A DNA stretch of 64,000 nucleotides from an uncultured Chryseobacterium sp. (GCA_913776245.1 CAJYLO010000005.1:62001-126000), one strand, 5' to 3'. Numbered from the stretch's first letter, positions 35,755-44,614 are shown. Numbers and translations are program-made. Notes: generated from the letters alone by a model not told the origin.

Positions 35755-38700
35755 TTATTTTCTAACAATTACATTCGTAATCTCTGTAGGAATGGTGCTT
35801 CCTGTTCCCGGTGTAGACTGCATCACAGCATCCACAGGTTTACCAAAAGCACTTACCGTTTCCAACTCTGCCGGATTCTCGCAATTCTCAGGATCTTTCT
35901 CCGGGAAGATTGGCAAGGCATTATCTACCTTTAATCCTGCGGAGCCTGCCTGCAAAATAGTCAGCGTGGTTGGTACTCTTGTGATCCAGTAATTCCCTTG
36001 TGGTTTGCCTTTTGGCTCACGCAATTCATCTACTATGGATAGGTACATTGGGTCGCCAATCACAGGAACTTCTCCTCCGTTCCAGATCTTTCCTGTGGTC
36101 ATAAAGAATTGTACGGCATCTTCAAAGCCTGGCTTTACCGTTACAATGACTCTTGCCATACCGGCTTGCAGGAAGTTTCGGAACAATGGGTCTGTTTCCT
36201 CGGTGAGATACATCTCCTGCCAGTGGTTTCTGTTGGCCCAATAGTATGGATAGAAGGTGTAGTCCATCACCGTCCACTCAAAGGCCTGCTCCATAAATTT
36301 GGCTAGTGAGGTGTATTGGTCTAAGTCATCTCCTAAAAGAATTTGGAAATCCTCTATCTTGCCACCTTTGTCGAAGCCTGTACCCAAGATATTGAGATAA
36401 TCCTGCAAAAGGTAGGCAATGCAGTTTTGCTTCAGCAGGTTGCTTTCTATCTCTCGGTAGAAATTGGTAAGCTTTTCTTTTTTTTCGGCTGCGGCAGCTG
36501 CTGCAGTTTCTGTAGCGGCTTTTACATCGGCATCAAATTTTTCTTTGGCGGCGGTATAGGCTGCGATGATGGCGTTGAAGTTTTCTTGTCTCCAAGTGGT
36601 AAGGTATGTATCGGAAGGTTCACACATTAGGTTAAACGAAACATTGAAATTATTAACCCATGTTCCTTGAAATTCATAAAGGTACTTTCCTTCAATATTC
36701 AATCCATCTACCTGGAAATCAAAACTTCTTGTATCCCATACAATATCAGGATAATAAAAAAAACCTCCTTTGAAATTACTCATCTTCATTTTACCCCATT
36801 CGTATTGAAAATATACTCTAGCAGATTTTACTGCATAATTTTGAGGAATATCCAAAGTTTGAAATTGAGTAGCATCACTACTATTTAAGTAATAAGGCCG
36901 ATTATCAATATGATGGGTTATGGTTTTTGGTAAAGTATCTGTCAATGATACTCCATATTCTTTTGCCCAATGTTCCAAGAAACTTTCATCCACATTATAA
37001 TCCTTCATCTGCCAATTTCCTGCTTCCTGGCTTCTCGGGTCTATCGGGGATTTTAAGTTTACACCGCCAGCTTGTGTAGCCAATCTGTGTAACCTTGCCG
37101 GCTCAGGGATCATAAACTCAAACATCAGGCGCTTGCCATAGTTGTAGATCTGGTTTTTCATCTTCTTATCTACCCAGCGGTATACACCCGTGATGTGCTG
37201 TGGCACTGCGGGAAGTGGTGAGCCAGTGGAAGCCGCTTTACCACGGTTGTCGAACTCGTGCACGTTTTGCAGGGTCACTTCTTTGAAGATTTTCTGGATT
37301 CTTTCTTCGGAGATTTTGGTGACCACCCTTTCCAATGCCCGTTCTGTAATCTCCTGAGATTTGGCCACCGCCTGGCGTGTGCTGTCGTGCTGCGCTGTGC
37401 TATTGGCATAGCTACCGCCAACCTCAAAGTGCCAAGTTCCAGATTTTCCAAAACTAGCGTGTGCTTCCCAGCTTTGCTGTCTGTCGATTTCTTTGGCCAC
37501 TTCGGTCTGCATTTCGGAGCGGTCTGTCTTGGTGGTATCCGACAGTTTTTCCACTTCCTGGGACTTGATGGTATCTGTAATGGTTTCAGACCTCTGGGTT
37601 TCAGAAACAGACTTATGTCTGAGCTCACTCGCCATCACATTTTCTATGTTGGATACCTCTCCCGGAACATAGGCGTGAACGGACTGCTCTACTTTTAAGT
37701 AGTCTGCAATGCCCAGTCTTTTAACACCAAAATGCTTTGGCTGAAATGGCACATTATTATCTCCATTATTTTGCATTGGTTTATTTATAGATAATACACC
37801 AAAACTATTTTCTGATGGGTATTGTAATTCCAGTAAAGAAGTACATCCATTAGCAAACCATATCTCAATTTTTAAAGAATCAACCGTTCTAAAATGGTTT
37901 GCAAGCACAGCTGGAAATACAACTTTATTATCAATAACTTCAATATCAGTTAATGTTTCCGCTAATTCGCCCACATCAGTAACTGCCTGTAGGTTCGCAG
38001 ACTCTACCGCCCAAGATTCATCTTCTACTTCAAACCCAAAATTGATATAGCTTCTTGTTGAAAAAAATGTTCTGGCATGCACCGTAAGGAAATAATTATT
38101 CTGCGTAACAGCAGTCCTGTTCTTTACTGGTATCAAAACGCCTCCGATATTGGTGTACTCTTTAGGAGAAGGTTTTCTGCAAGAAAGAACCTTTTTTTGC
38201 TGTGCATTAATTTCTTCTTCCAATTTTGGTAACAAAGATGCAAAAGTGTTGTATTCCTCTTTCAGAACCAAAAGCCCCTCTTCCGTATCCAGCTCTTCTG
38301 CAGAAATAATTTTGAATGGTTTTTCTGAATCTACCACCGTATTATCTGTAGCTTGCTGCTGATTTAATCTTGCTTGTCTGAGTAATTTTCTTTTGGATGA
38401 GTCCTGAAATTCTGTGGCCAGTTCTAAAAGTATAGCGAAAGAAGTTTCTGAAAGGTTTGTACTCAAGCGTGTAAAGTCTATTTCTTTTTCGAAAGTGAAT
38501 TCGAATGTTGGAATATCTTCAAGCTCAAGATTATTATAGGCCGCTTTTTTGTCATTTTCCGATAATTCCGTAGACATTGTTGATTCTAAAGCTTTAACCA
38601 AACGTTCATTCTCATCAACAATAGGCTGAACATGTTGCACATAGGCGTCATATTCGGCAGTATAAGATTTCCCATATCGTTTAGAATAATCTTTTTGTTC

Positions 38701-39564
38701 AGCAAGTAACTCTTCCTTAAGATTTTGCAAATCATTTTTAGTTATTAATGCTTCAGCAATTTCGGATTCCTGATTGGCAATTTTTTCCAGTCTATTTAAT
38801 ATTTTTCTGGAAATTTTGCTTTCGTCGGCATAGCGAATCCTTCCCTTTCCTATTTTAGTTTCATCTACAGTAAAAACCTTATTATACTCTTCTTGAGAAG
38901 CATCATCCAAAAATAGTGATTCCGGTAAAGCCACAACTGCCAGCCTGGCTTTTGCCAGGAGATCTTCTCCATTGACTTTTTTGAGTTCATCCGTTTCCGT
39001 TTCTGTAAGTAAAATCGTTTCAAGATAATGGATGGCTTTCAGAATTTCTACAATAGCCTCTTTTACATAGAAATCTTTCTGAGTCACTACCTGATAGATA
39101 AAATTATCCCAAAGTGTTTTTTTGACATCTGTTAACATTCCCAAACCTGCAGTTAAAACATCTAATTCCAATGTGGCTTTTGCTATATCTTCTGATGAAA
39201 TTTCCAGATTTCCCAACATAGATTTCCCTAGCTGGATCAATCGAAAGTAAGGACTGTTTTCCAAACTTTTTCTGGACGTAAATGCTTCTTCTACAGGAAA
39301 ATTCTGAGCGGCATTTTCCAATACTTTAATTTTAGTAAGACCATCATTAGCAGGATCTTCTAATGCATTATCAAAAAATCCCTTCACGCCAGAATCTTCA
39401 GGACGTTGTATAAAACCTAGGTTTTTATGGCTTGTTTCTGTAAGCTGTGGATTTCTGAGGCTTACAAATCTGAATAATGTTTGTGTTGCAGGATTTACAT
39501 CTGTTCTTAAGTTTTGTTCTACCGGATTTACAGCTTCCGGATTATTGTTTTCTTGTGTTGTCAT
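35755..39564 (-). CDS. Very large protein of unknown family, probable effector carrier
   Basis: A 1269-aa protein with no signal peptide. The N-terminal quarter is helical with coiled-coil-like stretches (about 250-340). Residues 640-740 are rich in Gln, Ser, Thr and Glu. A well-ordered region has 'GVYRWVDKKMKNQIYNYGKRLMF' near residue 810. An Ala/Lys/Glu helix (about 1045-1080) precedes a conserved C-terminal module ('TFYPYYWANRNHWQ'). Its 3' end is duplicated before the deaminase toxin, so both effector modules follow the same C-terminal coding sequence. I do not recognise the family. Context with tail-fibre-like genes suggests part of a particle or a toxin carrier. Confidence 0.7.
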   Translation of the reverse strand: MTTQENNNPEAVNPVEQNLRTDVNPATQTLFRFVSLRNPQLTETSHKNLGFIQRPEDSGVKGFFDNALEDPANDGLTKIKVLENAAQNFPVEEAFTSRKSLENSPYFRLIQLGKSMLGNLEISSEDIAKATLELDVLTAGLGMLTDVKKTLWDNFIYQVVTQKDFYVKEAIVEILKAIHYLETILLTETETDELKKVNGEDLLAKARLAVVALPESLFLDDASQEEYNKVFTVDETKIGKGRIRYADESKISRKILNRLEKIANQESEIAEALITKNDLQNLKEELLAEQKDYSKRYGKSYTAEYDAYVQHVQPIVDENERLVKALESTMSTELSENDKKAAYNNLELEDIPTFEFTFEKEIDFTRLSTNLSETSFAILLELATEFQDSSKRKLLRQARLNQQQATDNTVVDSEKPFKIISAEELDTEEGLLVLKEEYNTFASLLPKLEEEINAQQKKVLSCRKPSPKEYTNIGGVLIPVKNRTAVTQNNYFLTVHARTFFSTRSYINFGFEVEDESWAVESANLQAVTDVGELAETLTDIEVIDNKVVFPAVLANHFRTVDSLKIEIWFANGCTSLLELQYPSENSFGVLSINKPMQNNGDNNVPFQPKHFGVKRLGIADYLKVEQSVHAYVPGEVSNIENVMASELRHKSVSETQRSETITDTIKSQEVEKLSDTTKTDRSEMQTEVAKEIDRQQSWEAHASFGKSGTWHFEVGGSYANSTAQHDSTRQAVAKSQEITERALERVVTKISEERIQKIFKEVTLQNVHEFDNRGKAASTGSPLPAVPQHITGVYRWVDKKMKNQIYNYGKRLMFEFMIPEPARLHRLATQAGGVNLKSPIDPRSQEAGNWQMKDYNVDESFLEHWAKEYGVSLTDTLPKTITHHIDNRPYYLNSSDATQFQTLDIPQNYAVKSARVYFQYEWGKMKMSNFKGGFFYYPDIVWDTRSFDFQVDGLNIEGKYLYEFQGTWVNNFNVSFNLMCEPSDTYLTTWRQENFNAIIAAYTAAKEKFDADVKAATETAAAAAAEKKEKLTNFYREIESNLLKQNCIAYLLQDYLNILGTGFDKGGKIEDFQILLGDDLDQYTSLAKFMEQAFEWTVMDYTFYPYYWANRNHWQEMYLTEETDPLFRNFLQAGMARVIVTVKPGFEDAVQFFMTTGKIWNGGEVPVIGDPMYLSIVDELREPKGKPQGNYWITRVPTTLTILQAGSAGLKVDNALPIFPEKDPENCENPAELETVSAFGKPVDAVMQSTPGTGSTIPTEITNVIVRK

Positions 39565-39585
39565 TTGTTTGATTTTTAAATATTT

Positions 39586-41229
39586 TTATTTTACGAGTAG
39601 TGTGACTTTTTTTATATCTCTCAGGCTGTAAAAAGCATTGTCAGAAATAGCTGTTCGCGGACTGATATTGGTCCCGTCTATATAAATTCTTTTAGGACTA
39701 ACCCAATTTACCGATGAGTTGTCTATATCCATCAGGAAGTTATTGACCTCATTTTGAGATAACTGATGTCCTGGTGACCTCAGAGAGATCGTTGAAATAT
39801 TCTTGTTATTCCATGACGTACTGGAGTAGCCAATGATTGCGGAGTTTCCGCCCAAAATAAGTGTTGATACATTTTTTGTAACTAAATCCGACAGCTTACC
39901 CTTGATAGTATTGTTGCCTGTAATGTTTATAAACTCAACAAAAGCAGGAACTTGCGAAAGTTGTCCATACACCTCGTTAAAACCACCAATCTGGATTGTT
40001 TTTCCGACGGTTAGATTCTTCAAATCACCAGATATTTTATTCTTTCCGTCAATATAAAGACTCGTAACTTTAGTATCTGGTCCCAACTCACCATTAATAT
40101 AATTTTCACCAAAAACGAAGCATGAGTCTCTAAATCCAATTTTTCCGATATCTCCAAAAATTCTATTTTTTCCAGAAATAGATATGGTTTTTACCTTAGC
40201 TGGTAAAGTTGTAACATCTCCGGAGATTATATTTTCTCCACTAATCGTGAGGCTCGTAACCAAAATTGAGGATGAGAGATTCCCTGAAATATAATTTTTA
40301 CCTGTTATATGGATGCTGTCTCTAAAACCAATAGAAGAAATATCTCCATACACAGTATTATTGCAGTCCAAAACGAAAGTCATAATCTGTTTTGATAATA
40401 AAGCAATATCTCCAGTTATATTTATTGATTTACTAATGCTGTCAATAGCAAATACTGTTATAGCGTTTGATATATCTTTAATATTGCCAGTTATAGCTAT
40501 TGCGTCACTATTACCATTGATACTGAAAGTGGTCAAGCCTGGCTTCAGAGAATTAATATTACCGTATAAAGAAACATTTCCCGAGCAAGCGAAATAAGTA
40601 ACTGACTCAGAAATATTTGCAATATTTCCGGAAAGCTCATTAAGCCCCGAAGTCAGTTTTATAACTTCTGTGCAGGCTGGGATATCTGTTACATTCCCTA
40701 ATATTTTTAGCCGCGATTGCCCTCTTGTATTATACGTAGAAATCTCTTTCAATCTGCTTGTTTTACTTAGTAAAGCAAAATTGAATGTAGCATTAGATTC
40801 AGTATTGGCAGTATTAGCTATTGTCAAACTTTCCACACTATCGGGAAGAGTTCCGGCAAACTCACCTATAATTGTTCCCATGGAATCTAAACCTGAAATT
40901 GAAACTGTTTGAACTTTTGGAAACTGAGAAATCGTCTCTGGTCTTACTACAAAATTATCTGTTTGGTTATAGATTTTAAAGTCCTTTACCATAGATAGCC
41001 TACCTCCTTTAACACGTAGTTTGATCTTTCCAGAAAATGGTGTAATATATTGATGTTTACGAAATAATGTTCTATGGCTTGGAAATGTTTCAATTAATCC
41101 ATCTCCCCAATTTACTTCAATTTCTGCAGGCGCATAGGTATTAATTAAGATATTTGCAGTTTTTGAGTCCTTGCATTCCAGCACAGCCCAATCTCTATCA
41201 AATTCGTAATATTGGTGTGGATTATACAT
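39586..41229 (-). CDS. Beta-solenoid-like repeat protein, possible receptor-binding or fibre protein
   Basis: A 547-aa protein. An N-terminal domain with 'INTYAPAEIEVNWGDGLIETF' near residue 30 resembles PKD-type beta domains. From about 95 to 470 there are some 15 repeats of 20-25 residues of the form (V/I)xTxxISGxNxIxGDIxxL, fitting a parallel solenoid or leucine-rich-like fold. The C-terminal 70 residues (LSQNEVNNFLMDID onward) look like the capping segment seen in Bacteroidetes repeat proteins. It overlaps the previous gene by 8 bp and has no signal peptide. Confidence 0.65.
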   Translation of the reverse strand: MYNPHQYYEFDRDWAVLECKDSKTANILINTYAPAEIEVNWGDGLIETFPSHRTLFRKHQYITPFSGKIKLRVKGGRLSMVKDFKIYNQTDNFVVRPETISQFPKVQTVSISGLDSMGTIIGEFAGTLPDSVESLTIANTANTESNATFNFALLSKTSRLKEISTYNTRGQSRLKILGNVTDIPACTEVIKLTSGLNELSGNIANISESVTYFACSGNVSLYGNINSLKPGLTTFSINGNSDAIAITGNIKDISNAITVFAIDSISKSINITGDIALLSKQIMTFVLDCNNTVYGDISSIGFRDSIHITGKNYISGNLSSSILVTSLTISGENIISGDVTTLPAKVKTISISGKNRIFGDIGKIGFRDSCFVFGENYINGELGPDTKVTSLYIDGKNKISGDLKNLTVGKTIQIGGFNEVYGQLSQVPAFVEFINITGNNTIKGKLSDLVTKNVSTLILGGNSAIIGYSSTSWNNKNISTISLRSPGHQLSQNEVNNFLMDIDNSSVNWVSPKRIYIDGTNISPRTAISDNAFYSLRDIKKVTLLVK

Positions 41230-41755
41230 TTTGAATATAAATTAAAAATTCACTATTAACCCTGCATACCATTGCTCTGCTACCTTTTGAACCATTCATT
41301 TTCAACACGCCGTCTGTAGAAGTAACAAGAGTACCTGTGCTGGATTTAAAAGTTATTTCTCCGGATCCAACTTTTACATATGTAGCTACAAAATCAGACT
41401 CAGAATTAGTATCACAAGCTATTGAGATATTATTTGCTCCATTATTTACAATAATGTTTTTACCATTCTGAGTATATCCATTTAACAGTGTGGATGTTGA
41501 AAATCCAACTCCGCCATCTACTTTCAACTGAATGGGTATTTCTGTAATGCCTAACTGTTGTTTCCAATTGATTGCATTTTCGGCAGTAATGTTTCCTGCA
41601 TTTTTATCGGCTTTTGAGGATACATCTACATTAATGTTATCTGTAGGGATATCATCTTCCTTATGCCAATAAGAATCCATCCACTCCCAAAAATCTTCTT
41701 GATCCGGGATGATTCTGTTTTTAAATAAAAGTTTTAGCTCTTCTTTTGTTTTCAT
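41222..41755 (-). CDS. Tail-fibre-like protein
   Basis: A 177-aa protein. The N-terminal 'IPDQEDFWEWMDSYWHKEDDIP' (residues 16-37) is a pattern I associate with phage and phage-like tail proteins of Bacteroidetes. The C-terminal half is beta-rich with many Ser, Thr and Asn. No signal peptide. It is translationally coupled to the solenoid protein (8-bp overlap). Confidence 0.6.
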   Translation of the reverse strand: MKTKEELKLLFKNRIIPDQEDFWEWMDSYWHKEDDIPTDNINVDVSSKADKNAGNITAENAINWKQQLGITEIPIQLKVDGGVGFSTSTLLNGYTQNGKNIIVNNGANNISIACDTNSESDFVATYVKVGSGEITFKSSTGTLVTSTDGVLKMNGSKGSRAMVCRVNSEFLIYIQNV

Positions 41756-41775
41756 AAAATTTTAATTTTAAAAGG

Positions 41776-41940
41776 TTAATAAATAATAGCATTGTCCAAG
41801 TCTTCTCTGAAAAAGGTTTCGAGCTCTTCCATAGAGAAGTTGTAGTCTAAATTTTCGTTCTCTATATCTTCCCAGCTGATGCTAAAGAGTTTCTCCTGGG
41901 AAGGTATTTCTTCGGATATTTTTTGTTCCGTGTTTTCCAT
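41776..41940 (-). CDS. 54-aa acidic small protein, first gene of the effector operon
   Basis: An ATG at 41940 opens a 54-codon frame ending at 41776, rich in Glu and Asp with two Trp/Phe-containing segments (LFSISWEDIENEN and MEELETFFREDLD). It lies between the tandem dyad promoters and the tail-fibre-like gene (20-bp gap), on the same strand. Size and acidity would fit an adaptor or chaperone. No family recognised. Confidence 0.6.
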   Translation of the reverse strand: MENTEQKISEEIPSQEKLFSISWEDIENENLDYNFSMEELETFFREDLDNAIIY

Positions 41941-42048
41941 ATTAATATTTTGCGTTTAGGTAATGGTTTTCCTTACCAGCTTTCTGTGCTGATATCATAT
42001 TGTTTTCGTAAAAAGTGAGTTGATTAAATTGAGGCCTTAATTATAATC

Positions 42049-42083
42049 CAAAAGTAGTTTCAGCTGACGCCAAAACACGTCGT
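42049..42083 (-). promoter_or_regulatory. Shared dyad promoter, site 2 (before the effector operon)
   Basis: On the minus strand ACGACGTGTTTTGGCG (42083-42068), 11 nt, then TACTTTTG (42056-42049). It lies 108 bp upstream of the 54-aa gene. Confidence 0.75.
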
Positions 42084-42124
42084 ATAAAAAATTTTTTCAT
42101 CATTTATTTTTGTTTTTTCTTATT

Positions 42125-42159
42125 CAAAAGTAGTGGTGATAAGCGCCAAAACGCGTCGC
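42125..42159 (-). promoter_or_regulatory. Shared dyad promoter, site 3 (tandem to site 2)
   Basis: On the minus strand GCGACGCGTTTTGGCG (42159-42144), 11 nt, then TACTTTTG (42132-42125). It begins 1 bp after the patatin stop and 76 bp upstream of site 2 with no gene between, so it looks like a duplicated promoter. Confidence 0.75.
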
Positions 42160-42160
42160 A

Positions 42161-43198
42161 TTAAATTTTATTTTTAATTAATTTATCCGCAATCTGGTTG
42201 AGTAAAACGCTGTTTTCTTCTACGTAAGATAATCCTGCCTGTATAAGCGCTTCCAGGTTTTTCTTGGAAACATTATCCATTTCCGGTGATGCCGATTTGA
42301 GAGAAGGATTTATCCTGTAATAATTCTGGCGGTTACGCTTGCCAAGGGTCATAAACATCTGATTCAGCTGGTAATCTACAGTTTCTGCATTGGCAGAAAG
42401 TAAAATGTCGATAATGGGACTGACCCAGGCCAGTTTCCCTGCATTCTGAAATTTTCTGAAAGGATAAGACTTCATTTCCGTGCCGGTTCCGATGGATAAT
42501 ATCAACAGATCATTTACCGAAGGATAGTTGGGTTTAAAAGGGTTGTCAAATATGGTCGCAAAAGGAATTTTCCTTGCCTCTGCATAAGCACACAACGCAG
42601 GATTATTTGCATATACGCCGCCATCTATCAGGCTGAAAATCTGGCCATACGAAGATCTGATCTGCGCCGGCGAAAAATAAGTTGGCGCAGCAGAAGTGGC
42701 CCGGCAGATGTCTTTTACCAAAAAGTTCTGCTGGCTCTGTTTTGCATTAATTGTATTAAATAGCTTTGCCCGTCTGTTTTCAATATCATAGCTTGTAATC
42801 AGCGATGGTTTGATAAAATCCTTCAGTTCAATATCTCCGAAAAATTCTCTGAGCTGACGTTCAAGATTTTCCTGGGAGATCTTTTTACTAAATAAACCGA
42901 ATGGGTTGATAAGCGATTCCCAAAGTGAAACATTAAAAATATCTTCGCCTTTCTCGGTATACAATTCAAAGGCTTTTTTAATAGAATATTTGGCTTTCCC
43001 ATTACTATCCGGGCATAGCAGAACTGAGGCCAGAATGCCGCCTGTGCTGCTGCCCGCTATCATATCAAAATAATCACCCAGCCTGGCATCGGGATGGTCT
43101 TTCTGCTGAAGCAGCTCTTCCAGATAGCGGAGGATAATGCAGGAAATGATCCCGCGGATACCGCCGCCGTCTAAAGAAAGTATTGATATCTTTTTCAT
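42161..43198 (-). CDS. Patatin-like phospholipase
   Basis: A 345-aa lipase of the patatin fold. The oxyanion loop is DGGGIRG (10-16), the nucleophile elbow is GSSTG (49-53, Ser51) and the catalytic Asp is in DGG (192-194). No signal peptide, so it acts in the cytoplasm or is delivered by a machine. No cyclic-nucleotide synthase is nearby, which argues against a CBASS effector. It has its own dyad promoter (site 4), the same as the tail-fibre operon, so it is probably co-regulated with it. Confidence 0.9.
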   Translation of the reverse strand: MKKISILSLDGGGIRGIISCIILRYLEELLQQKDHPDARLGDYFDMIAGSSTGGILASVLLCPDSNGKAKYSIKKAFELYTEKGEDIFNVSLWESLINPFGLFSKKISQENLERQLREFFGDIELKDFIKPSLITSYDIENRRAKLFNTINAKQSQQNFLVKDICRATSAAPTYFSPAQIRSSYGQIFSLIDGGVYANNPALCAYAEARKIPFATIFDNPFKPNYPSVNDLLILSIGTGTEMKSYPFRKFQNAGKLAWVSPIIDILLSANAETVDYQLNQMFMTLGKRNRQNYYRINPSLKSASPEMDNVSKKNLEALIQAGLSYVEENSVLLNQIADKLIKNKI

Positions 43199-43276
43199 TG
43201 GTTAATATTGATGGTTTAAATATCGGGATGGAAACGCTATCGTTTCATTCTGTGATATTTTAGTGATTTGATAAAG

Positions 43277-43311
43277 CAAATGTAGATGCGGAAAGCGACA
43301 GAACTTGTCGT
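43277..43311 (-). promoter_or_regulatory. Shared dyad promoter, site 4 (before the patatin gene)
   Basis: On the minus strand ACGACAAGTTCTGTCG (43311-43296), 11 nt, then TACATTTG (43284-43277). This copy has perfect 5-bp arms CGACA/TGTCG. It is about 80 bp upstream of the start codon. Confidence 0.75.
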
Positions 43312-43325
43312 AAGAAAAATAGTTT

Positions 43326-43826
43326 TTAAAAAATAATATAGCCGTTTTTATCTTTCGGAAGCCTGATGAGATTCTTCCACGAAACTTTTAGTACAAGACT
43401 TTTATGGCTGATCATTTTCTTTTCGAAGTGAGGGAGATCTTTAAAGGTTTTCCAATTTCCGCCCCATTCCCAGCCGTATTTTGCAAAGATTTTCACGCAC
43501 TCATACCAATCTGCAATCTGATCATTATCCCAATCTTTTGCAGTATCCCAACTTGCGGTTTTCCCGTCTATAATGAGACAGATATCTACAGCAAGCCCAT
43601 AATTATGAATGCTCTGGCCGCCTTTTGCATTGGTGATCTTCTTTCCGGGTTTTGTTCTCCCGATTTGATAAAGCTGATTTTGTTCGTCGAAGGTTCTGAG
43701 ACCTTGTGTAATTCTGATTTTGGCCTTTCCTGTCAGGGCATCATCGCAATCTTTAATAATCTGAATGACTTCGTCTCTTACTTTTGGATGCAATGCCTGG
43801 ATGCGCTGAAGTGTAATTTTGTCCAT
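43326..43826 (-). CDS. M15 family peptidase, endolysin-like L-Ala-D-Glu or D-Ala peptidase
   Basis: A 166-aa protein with the M15 zinc site SIHNYGLAVD (SxHxxGxAxD, near residue 72) and a second His in LPHFE near residue 132. The GWEWGGNWKTFKDLPHF stretch is typical of phage endolysins such as the T5 enzyme. It cuts stem peptides of peptidoglycan. No signal peptide. Its promoter carries dyad site 5, so it belongs to the same putative regulon as the patatin and tail-fibre genes. Upstream lies the rplY terminator. Confidence 0.87.
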   Translation of the reverse strand: MDKITLQRIQALHPKVRDEVIQIIKDCDDALTGKAKIRITQGLRTFDEQNQLYQIGRTKPGKKITNAKGGQSIHNYGLAVDICLIIDGKTASWDTAKDWDNDQIADWYECVKIFAKYGWEWGGNWKTFKDLPHFEKKMISHKSLVLKVSWKNLIRLPKDKNGYIIF

Positions 43827-43845
43827 TGATTAATTATTTAATGAC

Positions 43846-43880
43846 CAAAAATATGACCAGGCAACGCCAGAACCTGACGT
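43846..43880 (-). promoter_or_regulatory. Shared dyad promoter, site 5 (before the M15 peptidase)
   Basis: On the minus strand ACGTCAGGTTCTGGCG (43880-43865), 11 nt, then TATTTTTG (43853-43846), 19 bp before the ATG. Confidence 0.72.
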
Positions 43881-43900
43881 AATATATAGAAATAAAAAAA

Positions 43901-43921
43901 GCCACAAGAAAATCTTGTGGC
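43901..43921 (-). terminator. Terminator of rplY
   Basis: GCCACAAGA and TCTTGTGGC form a perfect 9-bp stem with a 3-nt loop, followed on the minus strand by seven T. It marks the island boundary. Confidence 0.85.
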
Positions 43922-43946
43922 CTGTATATCAATAATAATTTGATTA

Positions 43947-44588
43947 TTATTCTGCTGAAGTTTCTTCAGTTGTAGCTTCTGCTGCACCTTCTGTTACTTC
44001 TTCTTCATCTTCATCATCCATTGCAGCGGCACCGCCTTTCATTGCATTTCTAGACATCTTAACAGCAGCAACTACTGCATTGTCCGGGTGCATAAAAGTG
44101 TAAGCATCGTTTTTAAGAGCCGCAACATAAAGTTTGTTACCGATTCTCAAAGGCGTTACATCTACCACGATCTCATCCGGCAGGTTTGCAGGAAGCGCTT
44201 TTACCTTTAGTTTTCTGAATGACTGTCTAAGAACACCACCAGCAACAACACCTTTTGCACGACCAGTGATTCTTACAGGAACTTCCATAATTACAGGCTT
44301 ATCGTCTGATAATTGATAGAAATCCACGTGCAGGATTCTGTCTGTGATCGGGTGGAATTGGATATCCTGAAGAACAGCAGGAATTGTTTGACCGTCAACC
44401 TCAATAGATACCGTGTGTGCTTCAGGCGTGTAAACAAGATTTTTGAAAGATTTCTCTTCTGTAGAGAAGTTCAAAGGCTCATTACCACCATAGACAACAC
44501 AAGGAACTAATTCAGCATCACGTAAAGCTTTTGTAGACTTTTTGCCCACGTTTTCTCTTTTTGTACCTTGAATTGTAATTGATTTCAT
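43947..44588 (-). CDS. rplY: 50S ribosomal protein L25/general stress protein Ctc
   Basis: A 213-aa protein with the N-terminal L25 5S-rRNA-binding domain ([16 protein letters not shown] start) and the C-terminal TL5/Ctc domain, ending in an acidic tail rich in Glu and Thr. Normal length for the two-domain form. It precedes the island and follows prs, a common pairing. Confidence 0.93.
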   Translation of the reverse strand: MKSITIQGTKRENVGKKSTKALRDAELVPCVVYGGNEPLNFSTEEKSFKNLVYTPEAHTVSIEVDGQTIPAVLQDIQFHPITDRILHVDFYQLSDDKPVIMEVPVRITGRAKGVVAGGVLRQSFRKLKVKALPANLPDEIVVDVTPLRIGNKLYVAALKNDAYTFMHPDNAVVAAVKMSRNAMKGGAAAMDDEDEEEVTEGAAEATTEETSAE

Positions 44589-44614
44589 TATATAATGATT
44601 AAAATTTGAGGTTG

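Noticed and set aside
42161..43198. Patatin as a CBASS effector
   Set aside because: No CD-NTase, Cap2/Cap3 or related gene nearby; the shared promoter connects it instead with tail-fibre and endolysin genes.
42041..43880. Short peptides of the form RxVLxxxxxxF encoded across the dyad promoters
   Set aside because: All five copies translate alike only because motif, 11-nt spacing and -7 box are conserved as DNA; starts are missing in most copies.
25598..43880. The island as an intact prophage
   Set aside because: No terminase, portal, capsid, sheath, tube or integrase gene and no tRNA-linked attachment site is visible.
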